DNA from: DASSUW01 sp963789005
Lineage (GTDB): Bacteria > Actinomycetota > Thermoleophilia > Solirubrobacterales > Solirubrobacteraceae
DNA: 64,000 nucleotides
Assembly (NCBI GenBank): GCA_963789005.1
Contig: CAWBIZ010000004.1
Location: forward strand, 310,001 to 374,000
Reading direction: 5' to 3'
Shown here piece after piece: positions 46,678 through 57,700 of this stretch; within the stretch, counting starts at the first letter, position 1; each line of letters starts with the position of its first letter. Position numbers and translations under genes: made by a program. The notes beneath the pieces are model-generated. The model saw only the letters and a list, made by a program, of their open reading frames with translations, was not told where the DNA came from and did not search any database.

Positions 46678-47163
46678 ATGCAGAAGGACGTCATCCTCAC
46701 CCCCGAAGGACTCGAGAAGCTCAAGCAGGAGATCGAGTACCTGTCGGTCGACAAGCGCCGCGAGGTCGCCGAGCGGATCAAGGAGGCGCGGGAGTTCGGC
46801 GACATCTCCGAGAACTCGGAGTACGACGACGCCAAGAACGAGCAGGCGATGCTCGAGGCGCGGATCGCCTCGCTCGAGGACAAGCTGCGGTCGGCGTCGG
46901 TGATCGACGCGACGGAGCTCTCGAACGACGTCGTGCGCGTCGGCTCGGTGGTCAACGTCAAGGACGAGGGCTCCGGCAAGTCGCTCCAGTACACGATCGT
47001 CGGCTCGACCGAGGCGAACCCCTCGGAGAACAAGCTCTCCAACGAGTCGCCCGTCGGCAAGGCGCTGCTCGGGAACAAGCGCAACGACGTCGTCGACGTC
47101 ACGCTGCCGAGCGGCAAGGCCCGAAAGCTCAAGATCACCAAGATCGACGTCGCCAAGGTGTGA
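46678..47163 (+). CDS. greA: Transcription elongation factor GreA
   Basis: A 161-residue factor that stimulates cleavage of backtracked RNA. The N-terminal coiled coil (about 5-78) has LTPEGLEKLKQEIEYLSVDK and the tip GDISENSEYDDAKNEQAMLE (about 42-61), with the acidic residues that reach the RNA polymerase active centre. The C-terminal FKBP-like domain has SVVNVKDEGSGKSLQYTIVG and ISNESPVGKALLG-type sequence (KLSNESPVGKALLGNKRNDV). ATG 46678. Its stop overlaps the GTG of lysS (GTGA), so elongation factor and synthetase are coupled. Confidence 0.96.
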   Translation: MQKDVILTPEGLEKLKQEIEYLSVDKRREVAERIKEAREFGDISENSEYDDAKNEQAMLEARIASLEDKLRSASVIDATELSNDVVRVGSVVNVKDEGSGKSLQYTIVGSTEANPSENKLSNESPVGKALLGNKRNDVVDVTLPSGKARKLKITKIDVAKV

Positions 47164-48596
47164 CCTCGGACGATCTCCTCGAGCAGCGCCGGCGCAAGCT
47201 CGCCGCGCTGCGCGACGAGGGTGTCGAGCCGTTTCCCCACGCCTTTCCGGGCGTATCGCCCATCGCGTCCGTCAAGGCGCCGTGGGACGAACTTCCTGCT
47301 GGTGAGGAAAGTGGGTCTCGTGCGCGGGTGGCGGGCCGGTTGGCCGCCCGGCGCGGGCAGGGAAAGGCTGCGTTCCTCGATCTCGTCGATCGCTCGGGCC
47401 GCATCCAGCTCCACGCCCGGGCGGACGTGCTCGGGCAGGAATCGCTCGACCGGCTAGTGGGGTTGGACCTCGGTGATCTGCTGGGCGCGGACGGGACGAT
47501 CTTCCGTACCCGGCGGGGTGAGCTCTCGCTGGCCATCGACGACTGGACACTGCTCGCGAAGTCGCTCCGGCCTCCGCCCGAGAAGCACGCGGGGCTGACA
47601 GACGTCGAGACGCGCTACCGGATGCGCGAGCTCGACCTGATGGCGAACGAGGACTCGCGCGAGGTGTTCATGACGCGCGCGCGGGTGATCAGCGAGATGC
47701 GCCGCTTCCTCGATGCCGAGGGGTTCATCGAGGTCGAGACGCCGGTCCTGCAGCCGCTGTACGGCGGCGGGGCCGGGCGGCCGTTCACGACGCACCACAA
47801 CGAGCTCGACCGCACGCTGTACCTGCGGATCGCGACCGAGCTGTACCTGAAGCGGCTGATCGTCGGCGGGCTCGAGCGGGTGTACGAGATCGGCAAGGAC
47901 TTCCGCAACGAGGGCGTCTCGTTCAAGCACAACCCGGAGTTCACGCAGCTCGAGTGGTACGAGGCGTATGCGGACTATCAGGACATCGCGGCGCGCTGTG
48001 AGCAGCTGGTGTCGTCGGTCGCTGCGGCTGTGGGGGCTTCGGGATTCGAGGCGCCGTGGAAGCGGGAGACCTTGGGCGACGCGATTCAGTCGCGTGTTGG
48101 CGTCGACGTCTATGCGCACCGCTCAACTGCGGCGCTGAGGGAGGCGATGGTGGCTGGTGGTCTCGATCCGGCTTCGCACGAGACGACCTGGGCTCGGTTG
48201 GTGGATCACCTTCTGTCGAAGTACGTGGAGCCCGAGCTGACCTCGCCGACGTTCCTGTTCGACTACCCGGTCGAGCTCTCGCCGCTGGCGAAGCTGCACC
48301 GGTCCTCGCCGGGGCTCGTGGAGCGCTTCGAGGCCTTCGCGGGCGGGATGGAGTTCGCCAACGCGTTCACGGAGCTCAACGACCCCGACGACCAGCGAGC
48401 TCGCTTCGAGGCCCAGCGCGCCGACGCCGCCGCGGGCGACGAGGAGGCCCACCCGTACGACGAGGCCTACATCCGTGCTCTGGAGCACGGGATGCCGCCG
48501 ACGGGCGGGATCGGGATCGGCGTCGACCGCCTGGTCATGCTGCTCACGGGGCGAGACACGATCCGCGAAGTCGTGCTGTTTCCGGCGCTGCGTTAG
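47160..48596 (+). CDS. lysS: Lysyl-tRNA synthetase, class II
   Basis: A 478-residue class II synthetase. The N-terminal OB-fold (about 20-150) has RVAGRLAARRGQGKAAFLDL. The catalytic core has motif 1 FIEVETPVLQPLYGGGAGRP, motif 2 YEIGKDFRNEGVSFKHNPEF and motif 3 GMPPTGGIGIGVDRLVMLLT. It is somewhat shorter at the N-terminus than the E. coli enzyme, as usual in this order of bacteria. GTG 47160 overlaps greA. Repeat element C begins about 36 bp after the stop. Confidence 0.96.
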   Translation: MTSDDLLEQRRRKLAALRDEGVEPFPHAFPGVSPIASVKAPWDELPAGEESGSRARVAGRLAARRGQGKAAFLDLVDRSGRIQLHARADVLGQESLDRLVGLDLGDLLGADGTIFRTRRGELSLAIDDWTLLAKSLRPPPEKHAGLTDVETRYRMRELDLMANEDSREVFMTRARVISEMRRFLDAEGFIEVETPVLQPLYGGGAGRPFTTHHNELDRTLYLRIATELYLKRLIVGGLERVYEIGKDFRNEGVSFKHNPEFTQLEWYEAYADYQDIAARCEQLVSSVAAAVGASGFEAPWKRETLGDAIQSRVGVDVYAHRSTAALREAMVAGGLDPASHETTWARLVDHLLSKYVEPELTSPTFLFDYPVELSPLAKLHRSSPGLVERFEAFAGGMEFANAFTELNDPDDQRARFEAQRADAAAGDEEAHPYDEAYIRALEHGMPPTGGIGIGVDRLVMLLTGRDTIREVVLFPALR

Positions 48597-48632
48597 TTAC
48601 GGCTCTGCTCCATTTTCGTGCCGGTTGTGCCT

Positions 48633-48810
48633 GGGTACGTCAACGGCGGCATTGAGGGGGTGCACGATGCGGGGATGCGCTCCTTCAAGCCGGGTTTTCG
48701 TGTCAATCGGCGAAGAGCGAGACGCCGATATCCACGTAGATGCTCGTCTAGAGCATTTACGTGTCAATCGGTGCACGGGGAGGTGCCGATATCCACGTAA
48801 CCCCGCCTTG
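48633..48810. repeat. Repeat element C: two hairpins, opposite orientation to element A
   Basis: GGGTACGTCAACGGCGGCAT (from 48633) is a copy of the terminal unit. Two hairpins follow: CGTGTCAATCGGCG (48699-48712) with CGCCGATATCCACG (48723-48736), and ACGTGTCAATCGG (from 48759) with CCGATATCCACGT (48786-48798). The linker GATGCTCGTCTAGAGCAT is the reverse complement of the linker of element A with two changes, and the outer CAAGCCGGG and CCCCGCCTTG match element A's flanks inverted. In C the arms have a 3x3 mismatch (TCA against ATC) that is absent in A. A right terminal unit is not seen; the element runs into the broken AbiEi/DUF559 gene. Confidence 0.75.
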
Positions 48811-48826
48811 GATCGATGAGGCGATC

Positions 48827-49706
48827 GTGGCGCTGGCGAGGCGGCAGCACGGCGTGGTCTCGACTCGTCAGCTCCTCAATACGGGGGTTGGTCCGCACGC
48901 CATTGACGCCCGCGTCGCGCGCGGGTGGCTTCGACGCCTGCATCGAGGCGTCTATGCGGTCGGTGCACTCGAATCGCCGCTGACCGCCCCGGCGGGGGCC
49001 ATCCTCGGGCTCGAGGGTCGCGCCGTGCTGAGCCACCGGACGGCGGCCACGATCTGGGGCATCGTCGAGGCCCGATCCGACGACCCGGTCCAGATCACTC
49101 TCCTCAATGCAAGCAGTAACGGAACGGCGCGGCGTCGAAGTCCACCGGCAGGCAATCGCGACCAGGGAGATCCGGACCCGGCACGGCATGCAGATCACCG
49201 CGCCTGCCCGCACGATCCGGGACCTCGCCCAGACCGCCCCCGATGAGCTGGAGAGAGCGATCAACGAGGCGCTCGTCCTCCGCCACATAACCCACCGCGA
49301 GCTCCGGCAACTCCTGACCCTCCCTCAATGCGGTGTTCGCGCCCTAAGACACGCCATCGGAGACGAACCCACGATGACCCGGTCAGAGGCGGAACGACGG
49401 CTGCGCGCCCTGATCGCCCAAGCCGGCCTCCCCGCCCCGCAAAGCAACGTCAAGGTCGCCGGCCACGAGGTCGACCTCTACTGGCCGGGCCACGACCTGG
49501 TCGTCGAGTTCGACGGCTGGGGCAGCCACTCGTCGAGAACCGCGTTCGAGCGCGACCGCCGCAAGGACGTCGATCTCCAGCTCGCCGGACAGCGGGTGTT
49601 CAGGGTCACGGACCGGCATCTGGCGAAGGAGCCGATACCGCTGATCGCTCGCCTCGTGGCCGCTCTGGCGACCCCCCGCCAGGCGTCGGCACCGTTGGTA
49701 AACTGA
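48827..49706 (+). pseudogene. AbiEi-like/DUF559 protein gene broken by a frameshift
   Basis: Two frames together make one typical actinobacterial protein. The first (from GTG 48827) reads VALARRQHGVVSTRQLLN, then ARVARGWLRRLHRGVYAVGA and VLSHRTAATIWGI, the AbiEi-type winged-helix antitoxin domain and linker. From about 49107-49135 the reading continues one frame over: RRGVEVHRQAIATREIRTRH, MQITAPARTIRDLA, TMTRSEAERRLRALIAQAGL and VKVAGHEVDLYWPGHDLVVE, followed by FDGWGSHSSRTAFERDRRKD, the Vsr-like endonuclease (DUF559) with E/D-x-D and E-x-DG residues. The upstream edge joins repeat element C. It may be a defence-type gene in decay. A sequence error is possible. Confidence 0.75.
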
Positions 49707-49868
49707 CTCATGGCCGCAAAGCGAACCCCGACTCGTTCATCCACTGGCCCGAGAGTGCCGACTACGTGGTTGAGGGATCGGGGTATTTTCGTCTTCCGAC
49801 CCCATGTACCGGACCGCCGAAACGACCGAGCGCTAGCCATCAAGTAGCAGGAAGGACTGCGCACCACC

Positions 49869-52472
<2,604 letters not shown>

Positions 52473-52480
52473 TTGTTGCT

Positions 52481-52503
52481 CCGCGGGTCATCCGGACCCG
52501 CGG
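52481..52503. terminator. Strong hairpin after clpC
   Basis: CCGCGGGTC (52481-52489) and GACCCGCGG (52495-52503) form a perfect 9-bp stem with a five-base loop, starting 8 bp past the clpC stop. It is also at the stop of the convergent beta-lactamase-like gene (52488-52490), so it can end both transcripts. Confidence 0.7.
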
Positions 52504-53336
52504 TCTGACGGTGACGGCGGGCGTCCAGCCCGCCGTAGCGAGAGGGCGCCCGCCAGGGCGCCCTCTGGCGTTCCGGCCGTCCCGGTGACCCGAACGGCGA
52601 GGCCGCGCAGCAGGCGGCGGCCCATCCCCTCGAGCGTCTCCGTGCCGTACGCGTGCGACGGGTTGCCCGCGGTGAGCACGGCGATCGCCACGCGGTGGCG
52701 GCCGCGCCGCAGCAGCCCGACCTGATGGTCGACGGCGCCGCTGCCCGACCCCCAGCCACCCTTGAAGTACAGCCGCCAGCCGTCCGGGATCGCCTGCGCC
52801 AGGCCCCAGCGCTGCGAAGGCACGATCGTGCGCAGCAGCCGCAGCGCATACGCGCGGTGCCGGGCCGGCACGTAGCGGTCGATCCGCAGGAAGAAGCGCG
52901 TCTGGTCGCGCGCGGTGACGCGCGACAGCCCCCAGATCGACGCGATCGCGAAGCGCGTCATCCCGATCCGGTGAGCGAACCGGACGACCGCGGCGTTGCC
53001 GACGAGGTTCCGCACCTGCGACGCGGCGGCGTTGTCCGACCAGCGCACCATCGGGCTCAGCAGCGCGCGGTCGCCGGCACGCAGGGGCCGGTCGCGCGCC
53101 GACCGCAGGTAGGTGACGAGCAGCATCGCCTTGAACACGCTCGCGGCGGGCCGCTGCACGTCGAGCCCGCGGCCGCGCACGCGGTCCTTCGTGCGGACCG
53201 CGAACGTGACCGCTCCGGCGCGGGTCTGCGCCCACTCGGCGGCGCCCGCGACGTCCGGCCGCCAGCGCTCCGCGGCGCCGGCGCTCGCCGGCGCGGCCAG
53301 CGCAACGAGCAGGGCGGCGACGAGCCGGCGTCGCAT
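52488..53336 (-). CDS. Secreted serine hydrolase of the class A beta-lactamase fold
   Basis: A 282-residue exported protein: signal peptide MRRRLVAALLVALAAPASAGA. The active-site SxxK is in RPAASVFKAMLLVTYLRS (Ser about 66, Lys about 69), SDN is in PMVRWSDNAAASQVRNLVGN, and the KTG-type strand motif is KGGWG. The Glu of the omega loop typical of true class A enzymes is not evident, so a D-alanyl-D-alanine endo/carboxypeptidase-like or penicillin-binding role may be more likely than antibiotic hydrolysis. The last about 25 codons lie in two perfect DNA hairpins (52514-52536, 52541-52566), so the natural C-terminus may be shorter. Confidence 0.7.
   Translation of the reverse strand: MRRRLVAALLVALAAPASAGAAERWRPDVAGAAEWAQTRAGAVTFAVRTKDRVRGRGLDVQRPAASVFKAMLLVTYLRSARDRPLRAGDRALLSPMVRWSDNAAASQVRNLVGNAAVVRFAHRIGMTRFAIASIWGLSRVTARDQTRFFLRIDRYVPARHRAYALRLLRTIVPSQRWGLAQAIPDGWRLYFKGGWGSGSGAVDHQVGLLRRGRHRVAIAVLTAGNPSHAYGTETLEGMGRRLLRGLAVRVTGTAGTPEGALAGALSLRRAGRPPSPSDRGSG
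52514..52566. repeat. Two more perfect hairpins in the 3' coding end of the beta-lactamase-fold gene
   Basis: ACGGCGGGC (52514-52522) with GCCCGCCGT (52528-52536), and AGAGGGCGCCC (52541-52551) with GGGCGCCCTCT (52556-52566), are perfect stems of 9 and 11 bp with loops of 5 and 4 bases. With the clpC hairpin this gives three stems in about 85 bp. They are likely terminators for either strand that have been read as coding sequence on the minus strand. Confidence 0.65.
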
Positions 53337-53354
53337 CGCGTCAGTCTATGGGCC

Positions 53355-54464
53355 ATGAACCGACTCGGCCCCGCCTCTCGACGTTCGCGAAGCGAACTCG
53401 CAAGGCCAAGCTTGCTTGGCCCAAGCACGCGCGCCATCCATGCCGGGCTCCCGCCGGCCGAGCAGGGCGAGCCGATCCTGCCCGGCCCGGTGCTCGCCGC
53501 GCCGTTCCACCTCCGCGGCGCGGCCGACAGCGCCGAGTACGGCTACGGCCGCGACCACAACCCGACCTGGACGCACCTCGAGCGGGCGATCGGCGAGCTC
53601 GACGGCGGCGAGACCGTGGTCTTCTCCTCCGGCATGGCGGCGGTCACCGCGGTCGTCCTGCGCCTGCATCCGGGCCAGGTGCTGGTCGCCTGCGGCGACG
53701 GCTACCCCGGGATCCGCGAGCTCGCCGAGCACGACCTGCGGCCGAACGGCGTGCACGTGCGCCTGGTGCCGACGGACACCGAGGCCATCGTCGAGGCGGC
53801 CGAGGGCGCGGCGCTGATCTGGCTCGAGACGCCGTCGAACCCGAAGCTCGACGTCGTCGACCTCGAGGCCGTGTCCGCCGCCGCGCGAGCCACCGGCGCG
53901 CGGCTCGCGGTCGACAACACCGTGGCGACGCCGCTCGGGCTGCGGCCGCTCGACCGCGGCGCCGACTTCGCGATGGTCTCCGGCACCAAGTCGCTCACCG
54001 GGCACGGGGACGTACTCCTCGGTGCGGTCAGCGTGCGCGACGCCGGGCTCGCGGAGGAGCTGCGCGAGTGGCGCACGCGCAGCGGCAGCATCCTCGGCCC
54101 GTTCGAGGCGTGGCTCGCGCACCGCTCGCTCGCCACGCTCGGGCTGCGGCTCGAGCGGTCACAGGCCAACGCCCGGGCGCTGGCCGAAGCGCTCTCCCCA
54201 CGCGACGACCTGACGCACGTCAGATGGCCCGGGATCGGCCCGCTCGTCTCGTTCGCGCTGCCGACCGCGAACGCAGCCGACGAGTTCCTCGACGCCTGCC
54301 GGCTTGTCAGCGTGGCGACAAGCTTCGGCGGCGTGCACTCGACCGCCGAGCGTCGCGCGCGCTGGGGGACGGACGACGTGCCCGAGGGCTTCATCCGCTT
54401 CTCGGCCGGCTGCGAGGACACCGAGGACCTCGTCGCCGACGTGCTCAACGCGCTGGCGTCCTGA
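53355..54464 (+). CDS. Trans-sulfuration-type PLP enzyme (cystathionine gamma-lyase/synthase family)
   Basis: A 369-residue Cys/Met metabolism PLP enzyme. STRAIHAGLPPAEQGEPILP is the family's N-terminal pattern, YGYGRDHNPTWTHLERAIGE the substrate and phosphate region, ETVVFSSGMAAVTAVVLRL the SSGMAA helix, and LAVDNTVATPLGLRPLDRGA with MVSGTKSLTGHGDVLLGAV holds the PLP Lys. RFSAGCEDTEDLVADVLNAL ends the protein. The choice among gamma-lyase, gamma-synthase and methionine gamma-lyase is open; it is slightly shorter than most. Codons about 9-23 are a palindromic repeat (53380-53422). ATG 53355 is 18 bp from the divergent hydrolase gene. A strong terminator follows. Confidence 0.85.
   Translation: MNRLGPASRRSRSELARPSLLGPSTRAIHAGLPPAEQGEPILPGPVLAAPFHLRGAADSAEYGYGRDHNPTWTHLERAIGELDGGETVVFSSGMAAVTAVVLRLHPGQVLVACGDGYPGIRELAEHDLRPNGVHVRLVPTDTEAIVEAAEGAALIWLETPSNPKLDVVDLEAVSAAARATGARLAVDNTVATPLGLRPLDRGADFAMVSGTKSLTGHGDVLLGAVSVRDAGLAEELREWRTRSGSILGPFEAWLAHRSLATLGLRLERSQANARALAEALSPRDDLTHVRWPGIGPLVSFALPTANAADEFLDACRLVSVATSFGGVHSTAERRARWGTDDVPEGFIRFSAGCEDTEDLVADVLNALAS
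53380..53422 (-). repeat. Second copy of the palindromic repeat inside a 5' coding end
   Basis: The minus strand reads GGGCCAAGCAAGCTTGGCC, then GAGTTCGCTTCGCGAACGTC, matching 25522-25561 with a few changes and four or so extra bases between the palindromes. It lies within the first 25 codons of the PLP-enzyme gene and replaces a variable, probably disordered N-terminus. Confidence 0.65.
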
Positions 54465-54474
54465 GCCGAACGAT

Positions 54475-54501
54475 GAAGGGCCCGCCGGGGGCGGGCCCTT
54501 C
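54475..54501 (+). terminator. Very strong hairpin terminator after the PLP-enzyme gene
   Basis: GAAGGGCCCGCC (54475-54486) and GGCGGGCCCTTC (54490-54501) form a perfect 12-bp stem with a 3-base loop, 10 bp after the stop. No U tract follows, as is common at this GC content. The gap 54502-54752 then holds the direct repeats before the next gene; otherwise I see nothing in it. Confidence 0.75.
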
Positions 54502-54710
54502 ACCACTTGGGGGTCGGCGGAGGCCGGGGGTCAGTCGGCGCCCGCCGTGGCGGCGCCACCGGAGGGTTCAAGGCGGCGCCTGAGCCGGGGGATCGCGGGT
54601 CAGACGATCCGCTCGGAGGGTTATCTGATCGCAACATCCGTGTCGCAACTTTGCGGGCACGGAAGCCGTTCCCGGGACCGCTCAGGAAATTGTGGGGGAA
54701 AGCGATTGGC

Positions 54711-54731
54711 GAAACCTTGGAGAAACCTTGG
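54711..54731 (+). promoter_or_regulatory. Tandem 11-bp direct repeats, possible BTAD/SARP-type regulator site
   Basis: GAAACCTTGG occurs twice, at 54711-54720 and 54722-54731, with an 11-bp period, 21 bp before the ATG of the BTAD regulator gene. SARP-type regulators with an OmpR-like DNA-binding domain bind such direct repeats with one-turn spacing near the -35. The encoded protein could therefore act on its own promoter. Confidence 0.5.
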
Positions 54732-54752
54732 CGGCGCGGTAGCGTGGTCGCG

Positions 54753-57700
54753 ATGGCTTGGACCATACGGCTGTGCGGTCCGCTGGCGGTGAGCGTGGGC
54801 GCCGAGGCCGCGGTGCTCCCTGGCCGGCAAGGACGCCTGCTCTTCGCCTACCTGGTGCTCAACCGGGAGCGCGACTGCGGCCGCGCCGAGCTGATCGACG
54901 TCCTGTGGCCCGAGGACCCGCCCGCGGCGGCCGACTCCGCGCTCAGCGCGCTGCTGTCCAAGCTGCGCAAGGCGCTCGGCGACACCGCGCTGGCCGGCCG
55001 CTCCGAGCTGCGGCTGGTCCCCCCCGAGCCGCTCGACGTCGACGTCGAGGCCGCCGAGGCGGCGGCGGCGCGGGCCGAGGCCGCGATCGACGACAGCGAC
55101 TGGGCGGGCGCCGCCGAGCACGCCGGCGCCGTCCTCGCCGTCGACCTGCAGACCTTCCTGCCCGACTGCGAGGGACCGTGGGTGGCCGAGCAGCGGCGCG
55201 AGCTGGAGACCATCCGGCTGCGCGCGCTCGAGGCGCTCGCCGAGGCCGGCCTGCGCCAGGGCGGCCGCGAGCTGGGCGCCGCCGAGCAGGCCGCGCGGGC
55301 GGCGATCGCCGCCGCGCCGTTCCGCGAGACGGCGCACCGGCTCCTGATGGAGATCCACGAGGCGGCCGGCAACCCGGCCGAGGCGCTGCGGGCCTTCGAG
55401 GACCTGCGCGTGCTCCTGCGCGACGAGCTCGGCACCACGCCCGGGGCGGCCGCGATGGGCGTGCACGAGCGGCTGCTGCGCGGCGAGCCGCCCGGCCCGG
55501 CGCGCAAGGCGAGCGCGGAGGAGATCGTCATCTCGCCGTGGCCGGGCCCGCTGGCCGCGGCGCTCGACCGGCACGGGCTCGTCGGCCGGGCGACCGAGCT
55601 CGGCGTGCTCGCCGACTGCTGGCGCGACGCGGTGGCCGGCACGCGCCGGCTGGTGCTGGTGACGGGCGACGCGGGGATCGGCAAGACCCGCCTGGCGGCC
55701 GAGATCGCGCGCCGTGCCCGCGAGGACGGCGCGGTCGTCCTCTACGGCCGCTTCGACGAGGACGCGCTCGCGCCCTACCAGCCGGTCGTGGAGATGGTGC
55801 GCGGCTGGTCCTCCGGCGCCTCGCTCGTGCCACTGCGCGAGCGGCTGGGCGTGCGCGCCGCCGAGCTCGGGATCCTGTTCAGCGAGTTCGGCCCGCCCGC
55901 CCCGCCGCCGGACGAGCATCTGGGCGACCCGGACGGACGGCGGCTGCGGCTGTTCGACGCGATCGCCGCGCTGCTCGACGAGGCGGGCGCCCACGCTCCG
56001 CTGGTGCTCGTGTTCGACGACCTGCACTGGGCCGACCGGCCGACGCTGCAGCTCCTGCGCCACCTCGTCCGCGCCCCGCATCCGCGCCGCGTGCTGCTGC
56101 TCGGCACCTTCCGCGAGGCCGAGCTCGACGCCGGCCATCCGCTGGTCGAGCTGGCCAGCGACGTGCGGCGCGAGGGCACGATGACGCGCGTGCCGCTGTC
56201 CGGCCTCGACGAGCCCGAGGTGGCAGAGCTGGTGTCGTCGCTCGGCGTCGACGGCGTCGAGCCCGCGTTCCTGTCCGCCCTGCACGGCGAGACCGAGGGC
56301 AATCCGTTCTTCATCGAGGAGGTCGTGCGCCACCTGCGCGCGAGCGGCGGCCGGCTGCACGCCGCGGGCTCGCTGACGGATGCCGGCGTGCCCGACGGCG
56401 TGCGCGAGGTCACCGCACGGCGGCTGCGACGCCTGGGTGCGCCGACCCGCCAGGCCCTGCAGGTGGCCGCGGTGATCGGCCGCGAGTTCGAGTTCGACGT
56501 GCTCGAGGCCGTGGCCCCGCTCGACGACGACGCGCTGATCTCGGCGCTCGAGGAGGGCGTCGACGCGCGCGTGCTGCGGGAAGCGGGCCGCGTCGGCCGC
56601 TACGCGTTCACGCACACGCTCGTGCGGGCGACGCTGTACGACGGGCTCTCCCAGCTGCGCCGCGCCCGCCTGCACGGCCGCGTGGGCGAGGCGCTCAAGA
56701 CGCTGCGCGCCGCCGACGTCGATCCCTGGCTGCCCCAGCTCGCCTACCACTTCGCCCAGGCGGCGCCGGTCGAGCAGCCCGACCGCGCGATCGAGTACGC
56801 GCTGACCGCCGCCCGCCGCGCCGACCGCTTGCTGGCGTGGGACGAGGCGGCCCAGCACCACCGCGCCGCGCTGCGCGTGCGCGAGCTCACGGGCGCTCCC
56901 GACGACGCCGTGCGCGCCGGCATGCTGCTCGACCTCGGCGCCTCCGAGGAGCGCGCCGGCATGGAGCGGGAGGCGCGCAGCACGTCGCACGCCGCCGCCG
57001 TGCTGGCCCGCCGGCTGGGCGACGCCACGCTGCTCGGGCGGGCGGCGCTCGCCCACGCGGGCCAGTGGTCGATCCTCGGCCGCGTCGACGAGGAGCGCGT
57101 GGCGATGCTCGAGGAGGCGCTGGCCGGCCTCGGCGACGAGGACAGCCCGCTGCGGGCGCGGCTGCTCGCCCGGCTGGCGCTCGAGCTCTACTACTCGGGC
57201 GATCCCGCGCGGCGGCTGGCGCTCTCGGAAGAGGCGGTCGACCTCGCACGGCGGCTCGGCGACCTCCGCACGCTGGCCGCGTGCCTCGACGCCCGCCACT
57301 ACGCCCTGTGGCGGCCGGAGAACGTCGACGAGCGGCTGGCGGTTGCCGCCGAGCTGCGGGCGGTGGCCGAGCAGACCGGCGATCCCGAGCTCGAGCTCGA
57401 AGGCGCCGGGTGGACCGTGGTGGACCTGCTCGAGGTCGGGGACATGGTCGGCGCCGACGTGCAGATCGCCGCCGCCTCGAAGCTCGCGGAGGCGCTCAAC
57501 CGCCCGCTGTGGCGCTGGTGGACGTCGCTGCTGCAGTGCACCCGGGCGCAGATCGTGGGCGACTTCGCGCTGGCGGAGCGGCTGGCGGACGAGACGCTCG
57601 AGATCGGCCGCCACGGCCAGGCCGAGAACGCGGTCAACGCCTACGCCCAGGCGATCTTCAACATCCGCCGCGAGCAGGGCCGGCTCGCCGAGGTCGAGCC

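Noticed and set aside
52488..53336. Antibiotic-resistance class A beta-lactamase
   Set aside because: SxxK, SDN and a K-G-G motif are visible but the omega-loop Glu is not recognisable, so resistance should not be assumed.
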